Positions 1-9,146 are shown, counted from the stretch's first letter. The stretch is 64,000 bases of DNA from Bradyrhizobium lablabi (GCF_018131005.1 NZ_JAFCJK010000002.1:744001-808000); one strand, 5' to 3'. Program-made: numbers and translations. Notes: a model not told the origin generated them from the sequence alone.

Positions 1-2
1 TT

Positions 3-515
3 GGCTCGCGGTGGGAGGGCGGTGTAGCGAAAGAGCCGTGGTGGGAGATGATTAGGCGAGGAGACATTAGCCTAAAGGATATCCCGGCTTCTCTTTCGAG
101 GATCTATGCTTTCGATCATTTTGTTCACAACGAGGACCGGCACCTAAATAACTTCCTGTTCCGTGAGCAGCGTCATGGCTGGGTAGTGCTGGCCTTTGAC
201 TATTCTCGCGCTTGGCTGTTTAACGGGATGCCCCTGCCCCAGCTTCCGTTTAGACCGCAAAAGAAGACTATCCTCGCTAGACGTGTTCTCTGCCAGTTGT
301 TCGGTGAGTACATCGACAAGGCAGAGACTGATCAAATCCTCGACCGACTCGGGGGCGTCAAAGAAACGCACATTTTGCAGGCCATTAACGGTCATCCAAA
401 AACGTGGTTGTCGGAAGGGCAAAAAGACGTAATCGTGAATTGGTGGAATTCCAGCGCGCGAACTGACAGAATCGACCAAATTCGCCAAGGCATCCACGAT
501 GGATCATACCTATAA
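3..515 (+). CDS. HipA-like kinase family protein, 5' partial
   Basis: The reading frame is open to the left edge, so the N-terminus lies outside the window; the first in-frame ATG (48) is internal. The protein has the HipA-type catalytic loop, seen as HNEDRHLNNFL (an HxxDRHxxN pattern), followed about 20 residues later by a metal-binding segment, AFDYSRAW. This is the C-terminal catalytic half of a HipA-like Ser/Thr kinase fold. The gene overlaps the next one by 17 bp, so the two are translationally coupled. HipA-like proteins of this short type are commonly paired with DUF3037 proteins. A toxin-antitoxin or regulatory role is inferred, not shown. Confidence 0.75.
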   Translation, partial: GSRWEGGVAKEPWWEMIRRGDISLKDIPASLSRIYAFDHFVHNEDRHLNNFLFREQRHGWVVLAFDYSRAWLFNGMPLPQLPFRPQKKTILARRVLCQLFGEYIDKAETDQILDRLGGVKETHILQAINGHPKTWLSEGQKDVIVNWWNSSARTDRIDQIRQGIHDGSYL

Positions 516-1308
516 GTACTCCGTTCTAACGGCCACTCCGGACCGCCGGCGCGGCGAGCGCGTCAATGTCGGAATCGTCGTGTTTCGTGACGGCAAGACC
601 GATGTGCGCCTCGTCCAGGCGGCATTCAAACTCAAAGCGCTCACCCGCGAAAATTGGGAATCTCGTCTCGAGGCCATCCGTGATCGCATTGTGCGTCTTT
701 GCGACAATGGCGATACGCCTGAGGCCTGTCTTGAACGACTTGCACTGGTGGATCCGCTTATCGCGCCGACCGGAATGGGAATGTTATCGGCCCACGGCGG
801 CTCCGATTACGAGCGGACGGTTGGAGAAATATTGGAATCCCTGGTGTTGCTCCCAAAACCGCGGCCTACCGATGCCGTTTCTCGCATCAACACTGAGATT
901 GCCAAAACCTTCCGAAAAGCGAAGGCGCTCGCAAAACCAGAACAGGGGCTTAAGGACGGTAAAATTGTTCGCTTTTTGCCGATCGCACCGAACGAGGGCC
1001 TGTTGGCAGACTTTGCTCTTCGCAACGGTCGAATGCATATTGCCAGCACACTTGACCTCAGGAAGCAGTCGGTCCGGCTGGATGAGGCTGCGTTAAAATC
1101 AATCGTTCTCGACAAGTCGCGCGAGGTCTATGGAAAGTCGGTGCGCCGAATCGGTGTGTATGCGGTCGAGCCTGATCTTAAGAAGCACTTCAGCCATCAC
1201 ATCGAACTGCTATCCGACTATGCTGATGAGACCTACAATTGGCTAGATCAGACGAAGAGAAACCGCTTCCTAAGGACGATGTACGACGCATTGCACTCTC
1301 ACAGCTGA
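499..1308 (+). CDS. DUF3037 domain protein (partner of HipA-like kinase)
   Basis: The 269-aa protein starts MDHTYKYSVLTATPDRRRGE and continues RVNVGIVVF, the N-terminal signature of the DUF3037 family (a nucleotide-related beta-rich start followed by a helical C-terminus). It begins inside the end of the HipA-like gene (17-bp overlap), which fixes the start at 499 and argues for one transcript. The function of DUF3037 is unknown. Its repeated pairing with HipA-like kinases suggests a substrate, inhibitor or partner. No signal peptide or membrane segment is visible. Confidence 0.75.
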   Translation: MDHTYKYSVLTATPDRRRGERVNVGIVVFRDGKTDVRLVQAAFKLKALTRENWESRLEAIRDRIVRLCDNGDTPEACLERLALVDPLIAPTGMGMLSAHGGSDYERTVGEILESLVLLPKPRPTDAVSRINTEIAKTFRKAKALAKPEQGLKDGKIVRFLPIAPNEGLLADFALRNGRMHIASTLDLRKQSVRLDEAALKSIVLDKSREVYGKSVRRIGVYAVEPDLKKHFSHHIELLSDYADETYNWLDQTKRNRFLRTMYDALHSHS

Positions 1309-1502
1309 CGGTCTCACGCCCGCAGCGGCACCAGATTGCCCCTCGCCGCCGCCGGCGGGCTGGCCCAGTAGGCCGCACAGTCGGCCATCAGCTGCGGGCG
1401 AGCGCTTTTTCCACACCCACGACGCGCAGTAGCTCCCCGCCGCTCCGAGCCCCGAGGGATTGATAATTTGCAGCCGCGTGCGCGCGGCGCTGTGATGGCG
1501 CC

Positions 1503-1793
1503 ATGCGCGCGCGTCGTCGATACACGAAATGGTCAGGCCGCTACTTCCCGCCCGGCAGCCCAGCAGACTGGATTGCCGGCGGTCACGTTACTTGCAACAT
1601 CCAGTGCAATGGCGGCTGTGATCGCAGGGTCGATTTCCGCCTAGACGCCTTGCCCCAAGACCGGCCCTGGTCGCGTGTTGGCTGGTGTCTCGTCTGCACA
1701 GTTTGCGGGACGGCAGGCGCTGTGAACATCGTGCCGAATTGGCATGACCGGATCGGCCACGCTGTGCCATTCAGCAGAGACTGGAAATCGTGA
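1503..1793 (+). CDS. Small zinc-ribbon-like hypothetical protein
   Basis: This is a 96-aa basic protein with several Cys residues (CNIQCNGGC, then CLVCTVC), spaced like a small zinc-binding fold. The segment PPGSPADWIAGGHVTCNI recurs almost identically in a relic at 53.82 kb, so it belongs to a family with at least two copies in this window. No function is recognised. The start is the first ATG of the frame; the basic N-terminus (MRARRRYTK) could instead be trimmed. Confidence 0.5.
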   Translation: MRARRRYTKWSGRYFPPGSPADWIAGGHVTCNIQCNGGCDRRVDFRLDALPQDRPWSRVGWCLVCTVCGTAGAVNIVPNWHDRIGHAVPFSRDWKS

Positions 1794-1802
1794 TTCTTAT
1801 TG

Positions 1803-2066
1803 ATGAAGTACGCCGAAACCCGCCCCTACGCCGACCCGGAAAAAGCCGCCCGCAGACTGATGGAGCACGCTAACGCGTTTGTGGCGGTCCAGGACGGCCG
1901 GATCTACATTGAGAAAATCAATGAGCCGTTCCTGTTCGGGGACAGGGGCAGCCCGGCCGAATACGGCGCGGGGTTGAACCTTGCGATCGAGCGCGGCTGG
2001 CTTTGGCTGCATGAAAGCGGCACGTTCGTGAAGATGACGCAGGCCGGCAAGGACCTGTTCGCCTAA
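1803..2066 (+). CDS. Conserved-looking small hypothetical protein
   Basis: This 87-aa protein starts MKYAETRPYADPEKAARRLM and continues with alternating amphipathic strands and helices (FVAVQDGRIYIEKIN, LNLAIERGWLWLHESG). It reads like a small soluble DNA-binding or regulatory fold, but no family is recognised. ATG at 1803 is preferred over the in-frame TTG at 1800. It sits 10 bp after the zinc-ribbon gene, so the two are probably cotranscribed. Confidence 0.55.
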   Translation: MKYAETRPYADPEKAARRLMEHANAFVAVQDGRIYIEKINEPFLFGDRGSPAEYGAGLNLAIERGWLWLHESGTFVKMTQAGKDLFA

Positions 2067-2175
2067 TGAAAGTGCTTCCCCGCGCCAGAATCGAAAGGGA
2101 CTGCTCACGCTACGGCCCCCATCTGCCGGGTTTAAAAAACACCGGGCGATAGCAGCCGCCCCGTGATAATCGGCC

Positions 2176-2757
2176 CTACGTCTCCGGCCATGCCTTCTTA
2201 ATCTTTTCGATCGTGTGCGCGCCGAACTTCGGTGGCTGGACGGAGCCGCTCCCATCCAGCGGAAGTACCTTTCCTCCCTGGGACGCGCCGACCGAAATCA
2301 CCGGCTTGGCAATGAAGACGTCATCTTTGCTGTGTGCGCAATTCGAGAGTCCGATGCAGTGGACAAGCTCATGCACCAGGATGTGCAGGCGCACGGGCTT
2401 GCCGACATCAACCTGGCCGATTTTCGGAGTTGCGGGCACCCGCAGCTTCACCGAACTCATCGAAGTGCCGCCGCGCGAATCTACGACTGACAGCGCGGCG
2501 CTACCGTGGAGGCCGGAACCTGGATAGGTCTCGGCAACGATCGGGCTGCCAGCCTCCTTGTCTGCCTTTTTAAAGGCGAGATGGATCCCGCTCTGCTTGA
2601 GAAGCTGATTGATTGTCGTGATCGCCGGATCAAGATCATTCACCCAGACGCTCGCGGTGAAGCTCGGCCCGGGGAATACCTTCAGCTCACCCGTACGCCG
2701 GATCCGGTCAGGCCAGGGAGTGATCTCCGGTTCTGTATTACACTTCGGATCAGCCAT
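2176..2757 (-). CDS. Metzincin-like zinc metallopeptidase
   Basis: This is a 193-aa protein with the zinc motif HELVHCIGLSN at about residues 129-139. His129, Glu130 and His133 match HExxH, and the following G and N resemble a metzincin HExxHxxGxxN/H pattern. No signal peptide is obvious, and the N-terminus (MADPKCNTEPEITPWPDR) is hydrophilic. It is compact for a protease, so it may be a minimal matrixin-like enzyme or an effector. The neighbours give no pathway. Protease fold: fairly sure; substrate: unknown. Confidence 0.6.
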   Translation of the reverse strand: MADPKCNTEPEITPWPDRIRRTGELKVFPGPSFTASVWVNDLDPAITTINQLLKQSGIHLAFKKADKEAGSPIVAETYPGSGLHGSAALSVVDSRGGTSMSSVKLRVPATPKIGQVDVGKPVRLHILVHELVHCIGLSNCAHSKDDVFIAKPVISVGASQGGKVLPLDGSGSVQPPKFGAHTIEKIKKAWPET

Positions 2758-3256
2758 AACGCCCTGCGAAAAGGGTGCAGGGCAACTTTACAACGGGGCC
2801 AAGTCCTATGTCCATCCACACCGAATCCGCGAAGTCGCTGATCGCCGCCTTGCACCTAAAGTAAAAGGCCGCTGAGATGATCAGCGGCCCCCAGGCTAAC
2901 AATCAAACCGAGATTGAAATGCTCCTCGCCCGGGCTTGGCAACTCTATGCAATCGCGTCGCCGAGCGTCTAAGCTATGATTAGTTACGAGGTGTACCCAT
3001 TTGGTGGTAGGCGCGGCCCGGAGAGAGGCGTCGCGGGCTGGCGGTGGCGGTCTTCTCCGAGCCCGCAGGCATCTGTGCTGTGGCGCGGGAGATCATGTCC
3101 GCCAATCTCGGGCGAAAGAAAACCGCGAAGCAATCATCTCCTGCTTGGAAATGAGTAGCGGAATCGTGCGACCTCATCGCACGGAAGCAATCGCGACCCG
3201 GAGCTAGCCGCTTGCGCGCTGACGGTTCCTCAGCTTCGATATGGCTGTGGCTCAAG
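2758..3256. other. Intergenic stretch with two possible micro-ORFs
   Basis: About 500 bp holds no ordinary gene. Two tiny plus-strand ORFs are visible: 2808-2864 (18 aa) and 2877-2972 (31 aa, starting MISGPQANNQTEIEMLLARA). The second has plausible composition for a small rhizobial protein, but its start lies in the hairpin at 2867-2889. I cannot support either beyond open frame and composition. Confidence 0.25.
2867..2889 (-). terminator. Possible rho-independent terminator (minus strand)
   Basis: A perfect 9-bp inverted repeat (GGCCGCTGA / TCAGCGGCC) has a 5-nt loop. Read on the minus strand it is followed by CC then TTTTAC, a short T-run. It lies upstream of the metallopeptidase gene and would shield that gene from transcripts entering from the right. 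Confidence 0.35.
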
Positions 3257-3562
3257 ATGGCAAAGCGCGCGACTGGCTGGCATCGCGAATTTGAGGATCC
3301 GATTGAGTTGACGGACGGCCGCAAGCTTGTCTCGCTGCACGACGCCGCCACCTACATCACGAAGCTGCCGAAGGAGGAAGCCGCGGCGACCGAGTGGCAG
3401 AGCGCAATCTCAGAGCTTATGCTAGCCGTCGAGCGCAACAGGCCAACGATGCTGGCGCGGATCGGGTTCATGCAGGCGCTGAATCGGCACAGGGTTCGTG
3501 AGTTCAATCCCGACCGGAAAGACCACCACTGGGGCAAGCGCAAGCTGAAGAGAGACCAATGA
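3257..3562 (+). CDS. Small conserved hypothetical protein
   Basis: This 101-aa protein starts MAKRATGWHREFEDPIELTD and has a typical rhizobial small-protein layout: GRKLVSLHDAATYITKLPK, a helical centre, and a very basic tail (HHWGKRKLKRDQ). The ATG at 3257 is chosen over 3212 because the upstream residues are compositionally unlike the rest. Function unknown; a nucleic-acid role would suit the basic tail but is only a guess. Confidence 0.6.
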   Translation: MAKRATGWHREFEDPIELTDGRKLVSLHDAATYITKLPKEEAAATEWQSAISELMLAVERNRPTMLARIGFMQALNRHRVREFNPDRKDHHWGKRKLKRDQ

Positions 3563-3587
3563 CCGTGGGGCTGGTTTATTCCAGCCG

Positions 3588-3680
3588 CTAATGTGCAGCT
3601 TTGAGGCTCGGAAGCTCAATCCCCTCTTCATCGAGAATCAGGGCGTCGTCCTCCCGCAAGTCGAAATAGTAGCGCTTCAT
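3588..3680 (-). pseudogene. Truncated DUF6894-type protein
   Basis: The 30-aa frame begins MKRYYFDLREDDALILDEEG and closely follows the start of the ~80-aa DUF6894 family found in many copies in rhizobia. It stops after ELPSLKAAH, where the usual protein would continue as a long helix. It is therefore a 3'-truncated remnant, not a full gene. Confidence 0.55.
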
Positions 3681-3853
3681 GCAGGGCCAATCCCGTGCGG
3701 TCTGGACTGTCCCTAAAGTTTGCCGCAGTCGCGATGGTCGGTAGCCACGCCTGATAGGTCGCGCCTCCGGGGCTAGCGCTACCTGTTCACGGCTTGGTTT
3801 CCCTCGGGAATACGACCGACCGGTCATCGAAGTCCTGAACCGGGAGATCGGCT

Positions 3854-4000
3854 CTACGGAAGGCTTGAGGCTGCTGCGGGCTGGATGTAGCCACCGGTGA
3901 TCTGCCCATTGACGGTGGGCGAGTGTGATACCAACCGGCCCGATGCTATCCCGAGCACAGCGGCGAGCATGAGTGCAGCAATCGTCAGACTCTTCTTCAT
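3854..4000 (-). CDS. Small secreted peptide
   Basis: A 48-aa product starts MKKSLTIAALMLAAVLGIAS, a textbook signal peptide or membrane anchor, followed by a short polar tail ending IQPAAASSLP. An AGGGG-type ribosome site lies about 7 nt upstream of the ATG at 4000, so the longer upstream frame is not used. Function unknown. Confidence 0.5.
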   Translation of the reverse strand: MKKSLTIAALMLAAVLGIASGRLVSHSPTVNGQITGGYIQPAAASSLP

Positions 4001-4488
4001 GTCAAACCCCTGTCTGGTTTGAGAAGCTTGAGGTTGCCTGACTACCGCTGAATGCAACCCGTGCGTGTGATCTGCGTCACACCTCTCCAAGACGTGATCC
4101 CGCTCGCTGCACCATTAGCCGCATGACATTTGTCCGAATGAAGAAGCGCGCGCATTGCCGCTGGCAATGGTCAATCTCTTGGGGATAGGATCGGCGCCGG
4201 GACGCGCGGAGTTGCCTCCGCGCCGTCGCGCAGCGCGCCCCGCTGATGCGTTAAATTCGCGTGGCGGCTGCTGACACCGGTTCCGCCAGTGGATTGAGTA
4301 GATTACGGGGATTAACTTAAGGTTGGTGCCGACGCCACCGCGCGTGTCTGGCAGGCCTGTAGTTTCCAGCCCCTAGAGAGGAGATCAGTCCGGCGGCGGG
4401 CGAGCCCATTTTCTGCCGCAGCTCGTCCGTCGCGTCCATTGCGAACCGTCAATGACGGCGCGCTAAATCGGCTTCGTTGCGTTAGCCT
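4001..4488. other. Intergenic stretch, almost empty
   Basis: Nothing convincing is seen in this 490-bp stretch apart from a 40-aa minus-strand open frame (4317-4439, starting MDATDELRQKM), which I cannot verify. Confidence 0.3.
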
Positions 4489-4632
4489 TTATCGCCCGTA
4501 GGCGGCTGTCCTCTCCAGCGTATAGACGCCGTCGCCATAGTTCTTCACGACCATGGTCGTGGTCAGCATCACGGCAATCATGACGCTTGCGAAGATGAGA
4601 CCCACCAGTTTCAAGCCGCTGCTGTCCGCCAT
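4489..4632 (-). CDS. Small single-pass membrane protein (47 aa)
   Basis: The 47-aa frame starts MADSSGLKLVGLIFASVMIA and contains one clear hydrophobic segment (about residues 8-28), then a polar tail ending RTAAYGR. An AGAGGG ribosome site lies about 10 nt upstream. Charge and hydrophobicity pattern, spacing and start site all look genuine. No family is recognised. It probably acts in the inner membrane. Confidence 0.5.
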   Translation of the reverse strand: MADSSGLKLVGLIFASVMIAVMLTTTMVVKNYGDGVYTLERTAAYGR

Positions 4633-4673
4633 TTGTCGTCGCCCTCTATGCAGCCCTTGCCCCGTGCGTCCTC

Positions 4674-5160
4674 CTAATAGCCATCGGTTTCACCATGCCT
4701 TCGTGAAAGCCGGAAAATGGTTTCATCCCTGTTTCGTCGCATTGCTGCGCACCAGGATGATCCAGCGCGTTGGCCGCCTCCTCGCGTTAGCGGCTCGTTT
4801 AGCGCGCGGGCCGGCAGCTTTTGCAGCCCGGCGACGATATCATGGCTTGCGATCCGATCCATCAGCCAAAGAATTACCGGTTCCGGCTCAGGCGCGTGCG
4901 CCTCGATCATATCGAGGAGGAGTCGCTCGACGTCTCGATCCGTGAGACGCGGGGATGCGGCGCCGTGGATGCGTCGGTTGTCGAGTCATAGCAGCACCTC
5001 GCGTCCATCGCGCTCGTCCTGATCGAGCTCGGCAGCGTCCAGGAAGGCGATCGGCCGATTGATCTCGGCGCGCACACCTCTTTGCTGAATATACGGGAGG
5101 CGCCAGGGTGTGGTTTCACGCTCCCGCCTTGGATAGCTGGGCCGCGCGCGCTGTTGGTGG
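4674..5160 (-). pseudogene. Hypothetical gene interrupted by an in-frame TGA
   Basis: One continuous minus-strand frame reads as coding on both sides of a single TGA at 4986-4988. Before the stop comes RRERETTPWRLPYIQQRGVR and later DGREVLL. After it comes LDNRRIHGAASPRLTDRDVE and a helix-rich segment (ERLLLDMIEAHAPEPEPVIL). The stop falls where Trp (TGG) would fit. No good start codon exists upstream, because a TAA closes the frame near 5163. It is read as a decayed gene of unknown function; the 4674-4910 part alone could start at its own ATG. Confidence 0.45.
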
Positions 5161-5165
5161 CGGCC

Positions 5166-5582
5166 TTAGTCAGTTGCTGGTACGGAATGATGCTCATGCG
5201 CAACGCGCCAGTGGCCGTCTACCTTGCGCAGGCCCACGGTCAGCCGGAACAGGAAACCGTCTTTGTCCGCCGGATTGCTTGACGAGTCGGGACCGCAGCG
5301 CATGATTGCCGCTCCGAAGGCAACGTCCTGGCCCGCGGTTATGGTAAGCTCTTGTATGTCGAAGGCCGTCCCAGGCTGGTGATAGCGGAAGAGCAGGTCC
5401 CAGGTCTTTTCGTATGCCTCGATTCCCTTGCATTGCAGAGGCGGCGGCAAGTCGAACATCAATATGTCCGGCTCATGATGAGCAATGATGGCAGGAACGT
5501 CGTGCCGACGGACGGCGTCGGTCCAGGCTTCTAAAAGGGCCTTAATCCGGATTTCTTCGGCGTTGTTGGTGTGTTCAGACAT
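5166..5582 (-). CDS. SnoaL-like / NTF2-fold protein
   Basis: This 138-aa protein has the NTF2-like (SnoaL/DUF4440) layout: an N-terminal helix pair (IRIKALLEAWTDAVRRHD), an AIIAHHEPDILMFDLPPPL strand, and C-terminal curved-sheet strands ending VDGHWRVAHEHHSVPATD. Members are cone-shaped small-molecule isomerases, hydrolases or binding proteins. The start at 5582 is fixed by a strong AGGAGG site a few bases upstream. The neighbours give no clue to the substrate. Confidence 0.75.
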   Translation of the reverse strand: MSEHTNNAEEIRIKALLEAWTDAVRRHDVPAIIAHHEPDILMFDLPPPLQCKGIEAYEKTWDLLFRYHQPGTAFDIQELTITAGQDVAFGAAIMRCGPDSSSNPADKDGFLFRLTVGLRKVDGHWRVAHEHHSVPATD

Positions 5583-6032
5583 GGCTTGCCTCCTTTTTGC
5601 GTCCAGAGGACGAGCGAAGGGGCACGAGCCCGACACGGATGCGCGAATAACTATTGTTATACCCAAGCGCAACGTAACGGGCACAGTCATCGGTAGCCGC
5701 AGCGTTTCGCCAACGCTACCGGGCGACGCCTTCGGATATCACGGTTCGACGAGCTACAGCACTCAGCGATCCGTTGTCCGTCAAAACAGCACGGTGTCTG
5801 CTCCGAATTCCAGCGTTTGGCCCGTTTGAGACATGCCGGCTGCATCGAGCAATGTCCGAGTTCGAGGGCAGCGCGGAAAATATATACTCGCACTGAGCGC
5901 GCCGCCGTAAACGGTGACAGCGCAGTGAAACGACGGACCTCTAGTGGCATGACGATAGGTGAACAACGGTCTACACACCGCTGTTCGCAGCGGCACCGCT
6001 AGGATAGGCTAGAGACCGCCAGACTGTGCGGG
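5583..6032. other. Intergenic stretch with dispersed-repeat copy
   Basis: No gene is supported in these 450 bp. The segment starting at about 5819 (GGCCCGTTTGAGACATGCCG) matches a diverged copy at 13238 (GGCCCGTTTGAAACATGACG) and may be an intergenic repeat or an element end next to the recombinase gene. Confidence 0.4.
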
Positions 6033-7610
6033 GTGTCGGTCATGGGAACTGCACTCACCGTCCGAAACTCGCGATTGCCACGACGCCAAGAGGAGGACCA
6101 GCGAGCGGCGCAGTACATTCGCATGTCGACGGATCGACAGCAGTATTCTATCCCTAATCAATTGGCTGCTATCGCGCTATACGCTGCCGAGCACAGGCTG
6201 ACTATCGTGCGCACATACGTTGATGAGGCGACGAGTGGACTAAGGCTGAACAACCGACCAGGGCTCGTCCGCCTCCTTAACGACGTCCAATCAGGAACGA
6301 GCGGTTTTGCAAATGTCTTAGTGTTTGATGTGAGCCGTTGGGGCAGATTTCAAGACACCGACGAAAGCGCGCATTATGAATTTATTTGCAAAAAAGCAGG
6401 CATGAAAGTCATCTACTGTGCCGAGGTCTTTGAGAATGACGGAAGTCCATTGTCCGGCATTTTTAAAAATCTTAAGCGGCTTATGGCTGCGGAGTATAGC
6501 CGCGAACTCTCAGAGAAAGTGTTCGCAGGGCAGAGCCGAATTGCGAGGCTCGGTTTTTGGGTGGGCGGTCAGCCAGGTTTTGGGTTACGCAGAGAGCTGG
6601 TCGATGCGAAAGGAAACCGCAAGAGCTTACTGGAGCACGGTCAGCAGAAAGCCCTCCAAACGGACAGAGTGGTCTTGCGAGCTGGACCAGCCAACGAAAT
6701 CGAGATTGTCAGATGGATATTTGAGAGTTTCGTCATTGGACGAAAAAATGAGACGCACATCGCGCGAGAGCTGAATGCCAGGGGCGTTCCCAACCATCGC
6801 GGAATGTCATGGGATCTTCAGATGATTGGGCGCATGCTTCGGAATGAAGCCTATGTAGGAAATACGGTCTACAATCGAACGTCGAACCGCCTGAGACAGC
6901 GTCGTATCGTCAACGGCAAAGGTAAATGGGTTCGAGGGGAGAATGCGCTCGAACAGATCGTTACTCGGGATATCTTCGACAGGGCCCAGCGCATCCTAGA
7001 GGAGCGCTTGCAAAAGCTGACATCGGAGGAGTTGCTCAAGAGGCTCAGGATACTTCAACTGAGGCACGGAAATCTGTCTCGCTCCATTATAGATCGGGAA
7101 AGGAGCACGCCGAAGGCGCACGTCTATGATCGCCGATTTGGCAGCCTCCGCAATGCGTATGCCTTGATCGGATATGTTCCAGAGACTAACTACGACTATC
7201 TCGAGACCCGTATCGAACGCGCTCACTTGATCAAACAACTTGCCAACGAAATTGGCCTTAGCTTGGCGCTGACTAATCCGAGCTTGATCGTTGAGCGGGC
7301 GGGCGGGTGCGTGATGGTGAAGGAAGGGTTCTTCATATCAGTTCGGGTGGCACGATGCTGGCAGCATTCTCAAAGGAATTGTCCGGCATGGACATTGCGG
7401 CGTGGGGCAAAGCCCCGTCCCGGACTTGTTGTCATTGTCAGAATGGATGAGAAAAACGCGTATCCATTGGATTACCTTTTGTCCCCTATGAGCAGCCTTC
7501 CTGCGCGCCCGCTTGTGGTCTCCGACACGACGTTGTCCAAACTTTATAGGTGCAGGTTCCGAAGCGTGGCGACCCTAATTCGCTCCTTGAAGCGAAGGTT
7601 GGCTTGCTAA
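6033..7610 (+). CDS. Large serine recombinase
   Basis: This 525-aa protein has an N-terminal resolvase/invertase domain: AAQYIRMSTDRQQYSIPNQ carries the catalytic Ser, and VDEATSGLRLNNRPGLVRLL and DVSRWGRF follow. It is followed by a recombinase domain (ARELNARGVPNHRGMSWDLQ, MLRNEAYVGNTVYNR) and a long C-terminal region without the usual zinc-ribbon cysteines. It would catalyse site-specific DNA insertion or excision. There is no partner factor beside it, and the surrounding DNA is repeat-rich and decayed, so it may be a stranded recombinase. The start could also be the inner ATG at 6042. Confidence 0.85.
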   Translation: MSVMGTALTVRNSRLPRRQEEDQRAAQYIRMSTDRQQYSIPNQLAAIALYAAEHRLTIVRTYVDEATSGLRLNNRPGLVRLLNDVQSGTSGFANVLVFDVSRWGRFQDTDESAHYEFICKKAGMKVIYCAEVFENDGSPLSGIFKNLKRLMAAEYSRELSEKVFAGQSRIARLGFWVGGQPGFGLRRELVDAKGNRKSLLEHGQQKALQTDRVVLRAGPANEIEIVRWIFESFVIGRKNETHIARELNARGVPNHRGMSWDLQMIGRMLRNEAYVGNTVYNRTSNRLRQRRIVNGKGKWVRGENALEQIVTRDIFDRAQRILEERLQKLTSEELLKRLRILQLRHGNLSRSIIDRERSTPKAHVYDRRFGSLRNAYALIGYVPETNYDYLETRIERAHLIKQLANEIGLSLALTNPSLIVERAGGCVMVKEGFFISVRVARCWQHSQRNCPAWTLRRGAKPRPGLVVIVRMDEKNAYPLDYLLSPMSSLPARPLVVSDTTLSKLYRCRFRSVATLIRSLKRRLAC

Positions 7611-8147
7611 AGGTGCGTCTGCTGCGGGTTCGTGCCCGGTTGACCTACCGGCAAGTCTGGCCAAAGTCCGCTATGCCGCCAAAAGCGGAAGTGCGTTATC
7701 CTATGGCAACGCGGCAGATGCTCCGTCATGCAAATAGGGGCGCTAATTGATTTTGTTCGAGTTGGCTTGGTCAATCGGCCCTTCTCGGACTTCGTGCAAT
7801 GTCTGCTTCTACGCTGCTGTTGGGGGATAAGCGGACATCGCAGATCAAGGGGAAGAACCGCGACCACCCAGCGTACAGCCGCGGATGAATTCTAGGGCGC
7901 GGACGTCGGCTTTTGGGTTGTAAGCAGAACATTTCTGCTCAGTCAGAGCATTGCCGTTTTGGCCCTGACCGGAAATGGACGCAGCGCTGGTGCTCATGTT
8001 CGCCTAACTCGAAAGGTGATGTCCCTCCGAGCCTGCATCTGGGGTCCGGCAGGCACAGCCCGTCCTGTATGCGACCAATTGCATCACACTCAACCAATTG
8101 GGAAGCTGGTAGCCTAACTCCCGTTCTTGGCGTTGAGGGAGGGACGC
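7611..8147. other. Intergenic stretch with dispersed repeat
   Basis: No gene is supported. The segment 7831-7886 (GCGGACATCGCAGATCAAGG and on to CGTACAGCCGCG) recurs at 12937-12990, in both cases followed by a TCxGCTTTTGGG-type motif. Short frames here have no recognisable content. Confidence 0.4.
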
Positions 8148-9146
8148 ATGCGACGTCGGGAGTTCATTGCGTTCATTGGCGCAGGAGTCATACTGCCGTT
8201 TGGCGCACGGGCGCAGCAATCGAAAAAGGTGTACCGGATCGCGATATTGCATCCATTGTGGCCGGTTACTGAGCTGACCGAAAGTAGCAGCAATCGGTTC
8301 TGGCGCGAGCTTTTCCTGGAAATCCGCCGGCTCGGCTACGTAGAGGAAAAGAACCTCGTAATCGAGCGTTATTCCGGCGAGGGGCGTGCCGAGATCTACC
8401 CTAAGCTCGCGCGCGATGTCGCAGCAAGCAATCCCGATCTTATCTTGGCGTTTACTAACTGGATGGTGGTCCCTCTCAAAGAAGCAACGTCCACCATACC
8501 GATCGTTGCGATGACCAGCGATCCGGTCAAGCTTGGCCTTGTGCCGAGCCTGTCACGACCGGGCGGGAACATCACGGGCGTTAGCGTCGATGCCGGATTG
8601 GAGATTTGGGGCAAACGGCTTGAGCTTTTCCGGGAAATCGTTCCAACATTATCGAAGCTCGCAATTCTGGGGCTGCGACAAAACCCGGAAGGAGCCTCGA
8701 TGCAGGCGGCGGCTGAGAAGGCAGGCATCGCAGTCGTGGGCCCCTTCTTTCTCGAGGATGCGAGCGAGGCAGAGTATCGCCGTGTGTTCGCCCTCATGTC
8801 GCAGGAAGGTGCCGACGCGCTCTTCGTCGACGGGAGTCCAGAACTCATTACGAAGGCACAACTGATCGGCGATCTGGCTAAGAAATACCAGTTGCCGGCC
8901 ATTTACCCATTTCGTTCGTATGTAGAGGACGGCGACGGGCTAATGGCCTATGGCGTCGATTTTGTTGAGCTGTTTCACCAAGTCGCTCGTGCCACGGACC
9001 AAATCCTCAAGGGTGCGAAGCCCGGTGACGTTCCTTATTATCGGCCGACGAAATTCGAACTCGTCATCAATCACAAGGCGGCGCGGGACATCGGCCTCCT
9101 GATCCGCGAGCCGTTGCTCGCCCGCGCCGACGAGGTCATCGAGTAA
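8148..9146 (+). CDS. ABC transporter substrate-binding protein (TrpX-like)
   Basis: This 332-aa secreted protein of the ABC_sub_bind (PF04392) family has a leader MRRREFIAFIGAGVILPFGA ending near ARAQQ. It carries the family landmarks KKVYRIAILHP, RLGYVEEKNLVIERYSGEGR, IPIVAMTSDPVKLGLVPSLS and RPGGNITGV. Such proteins are abundant in bradyrhizobia, usually without a nearby permease, as here. The start at 8148 is chosen for the GAGGGAGGG site 5-6 nt upstream and the Tat-like twin Arg. The ligand is unknown (aromatic amino acids or similar in characterised members). Confidence 0.85.
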   Translation: MRRREFIAFIGAGVILPFGARAQQSKKVYRIAILHPLWPVTELTESSSNRFWRELFLEIRRLGYVEEKNLVIERYSGEGRAEIYPKLARDVAASNPDLILAFTNWMVVPLKEATSTIPIVAMTSDPVKLGLVPSLSRPGGNITGVSVDAGLEIWGKRLELFREIVPTLSKLAILGLRQNPEGASMQAAAEKAGIAVVGPFFLEDASEAEYRRVFALMSQEGADALFVDGSPELITKAQLIGDLAKKYQLPAIYPFRSYVEDGDGLMAYGVDFVELFHQVARATDQILKGAKPGDVPYYRPTKFELVINHKAARDIGLLIREPLLARADEVIE

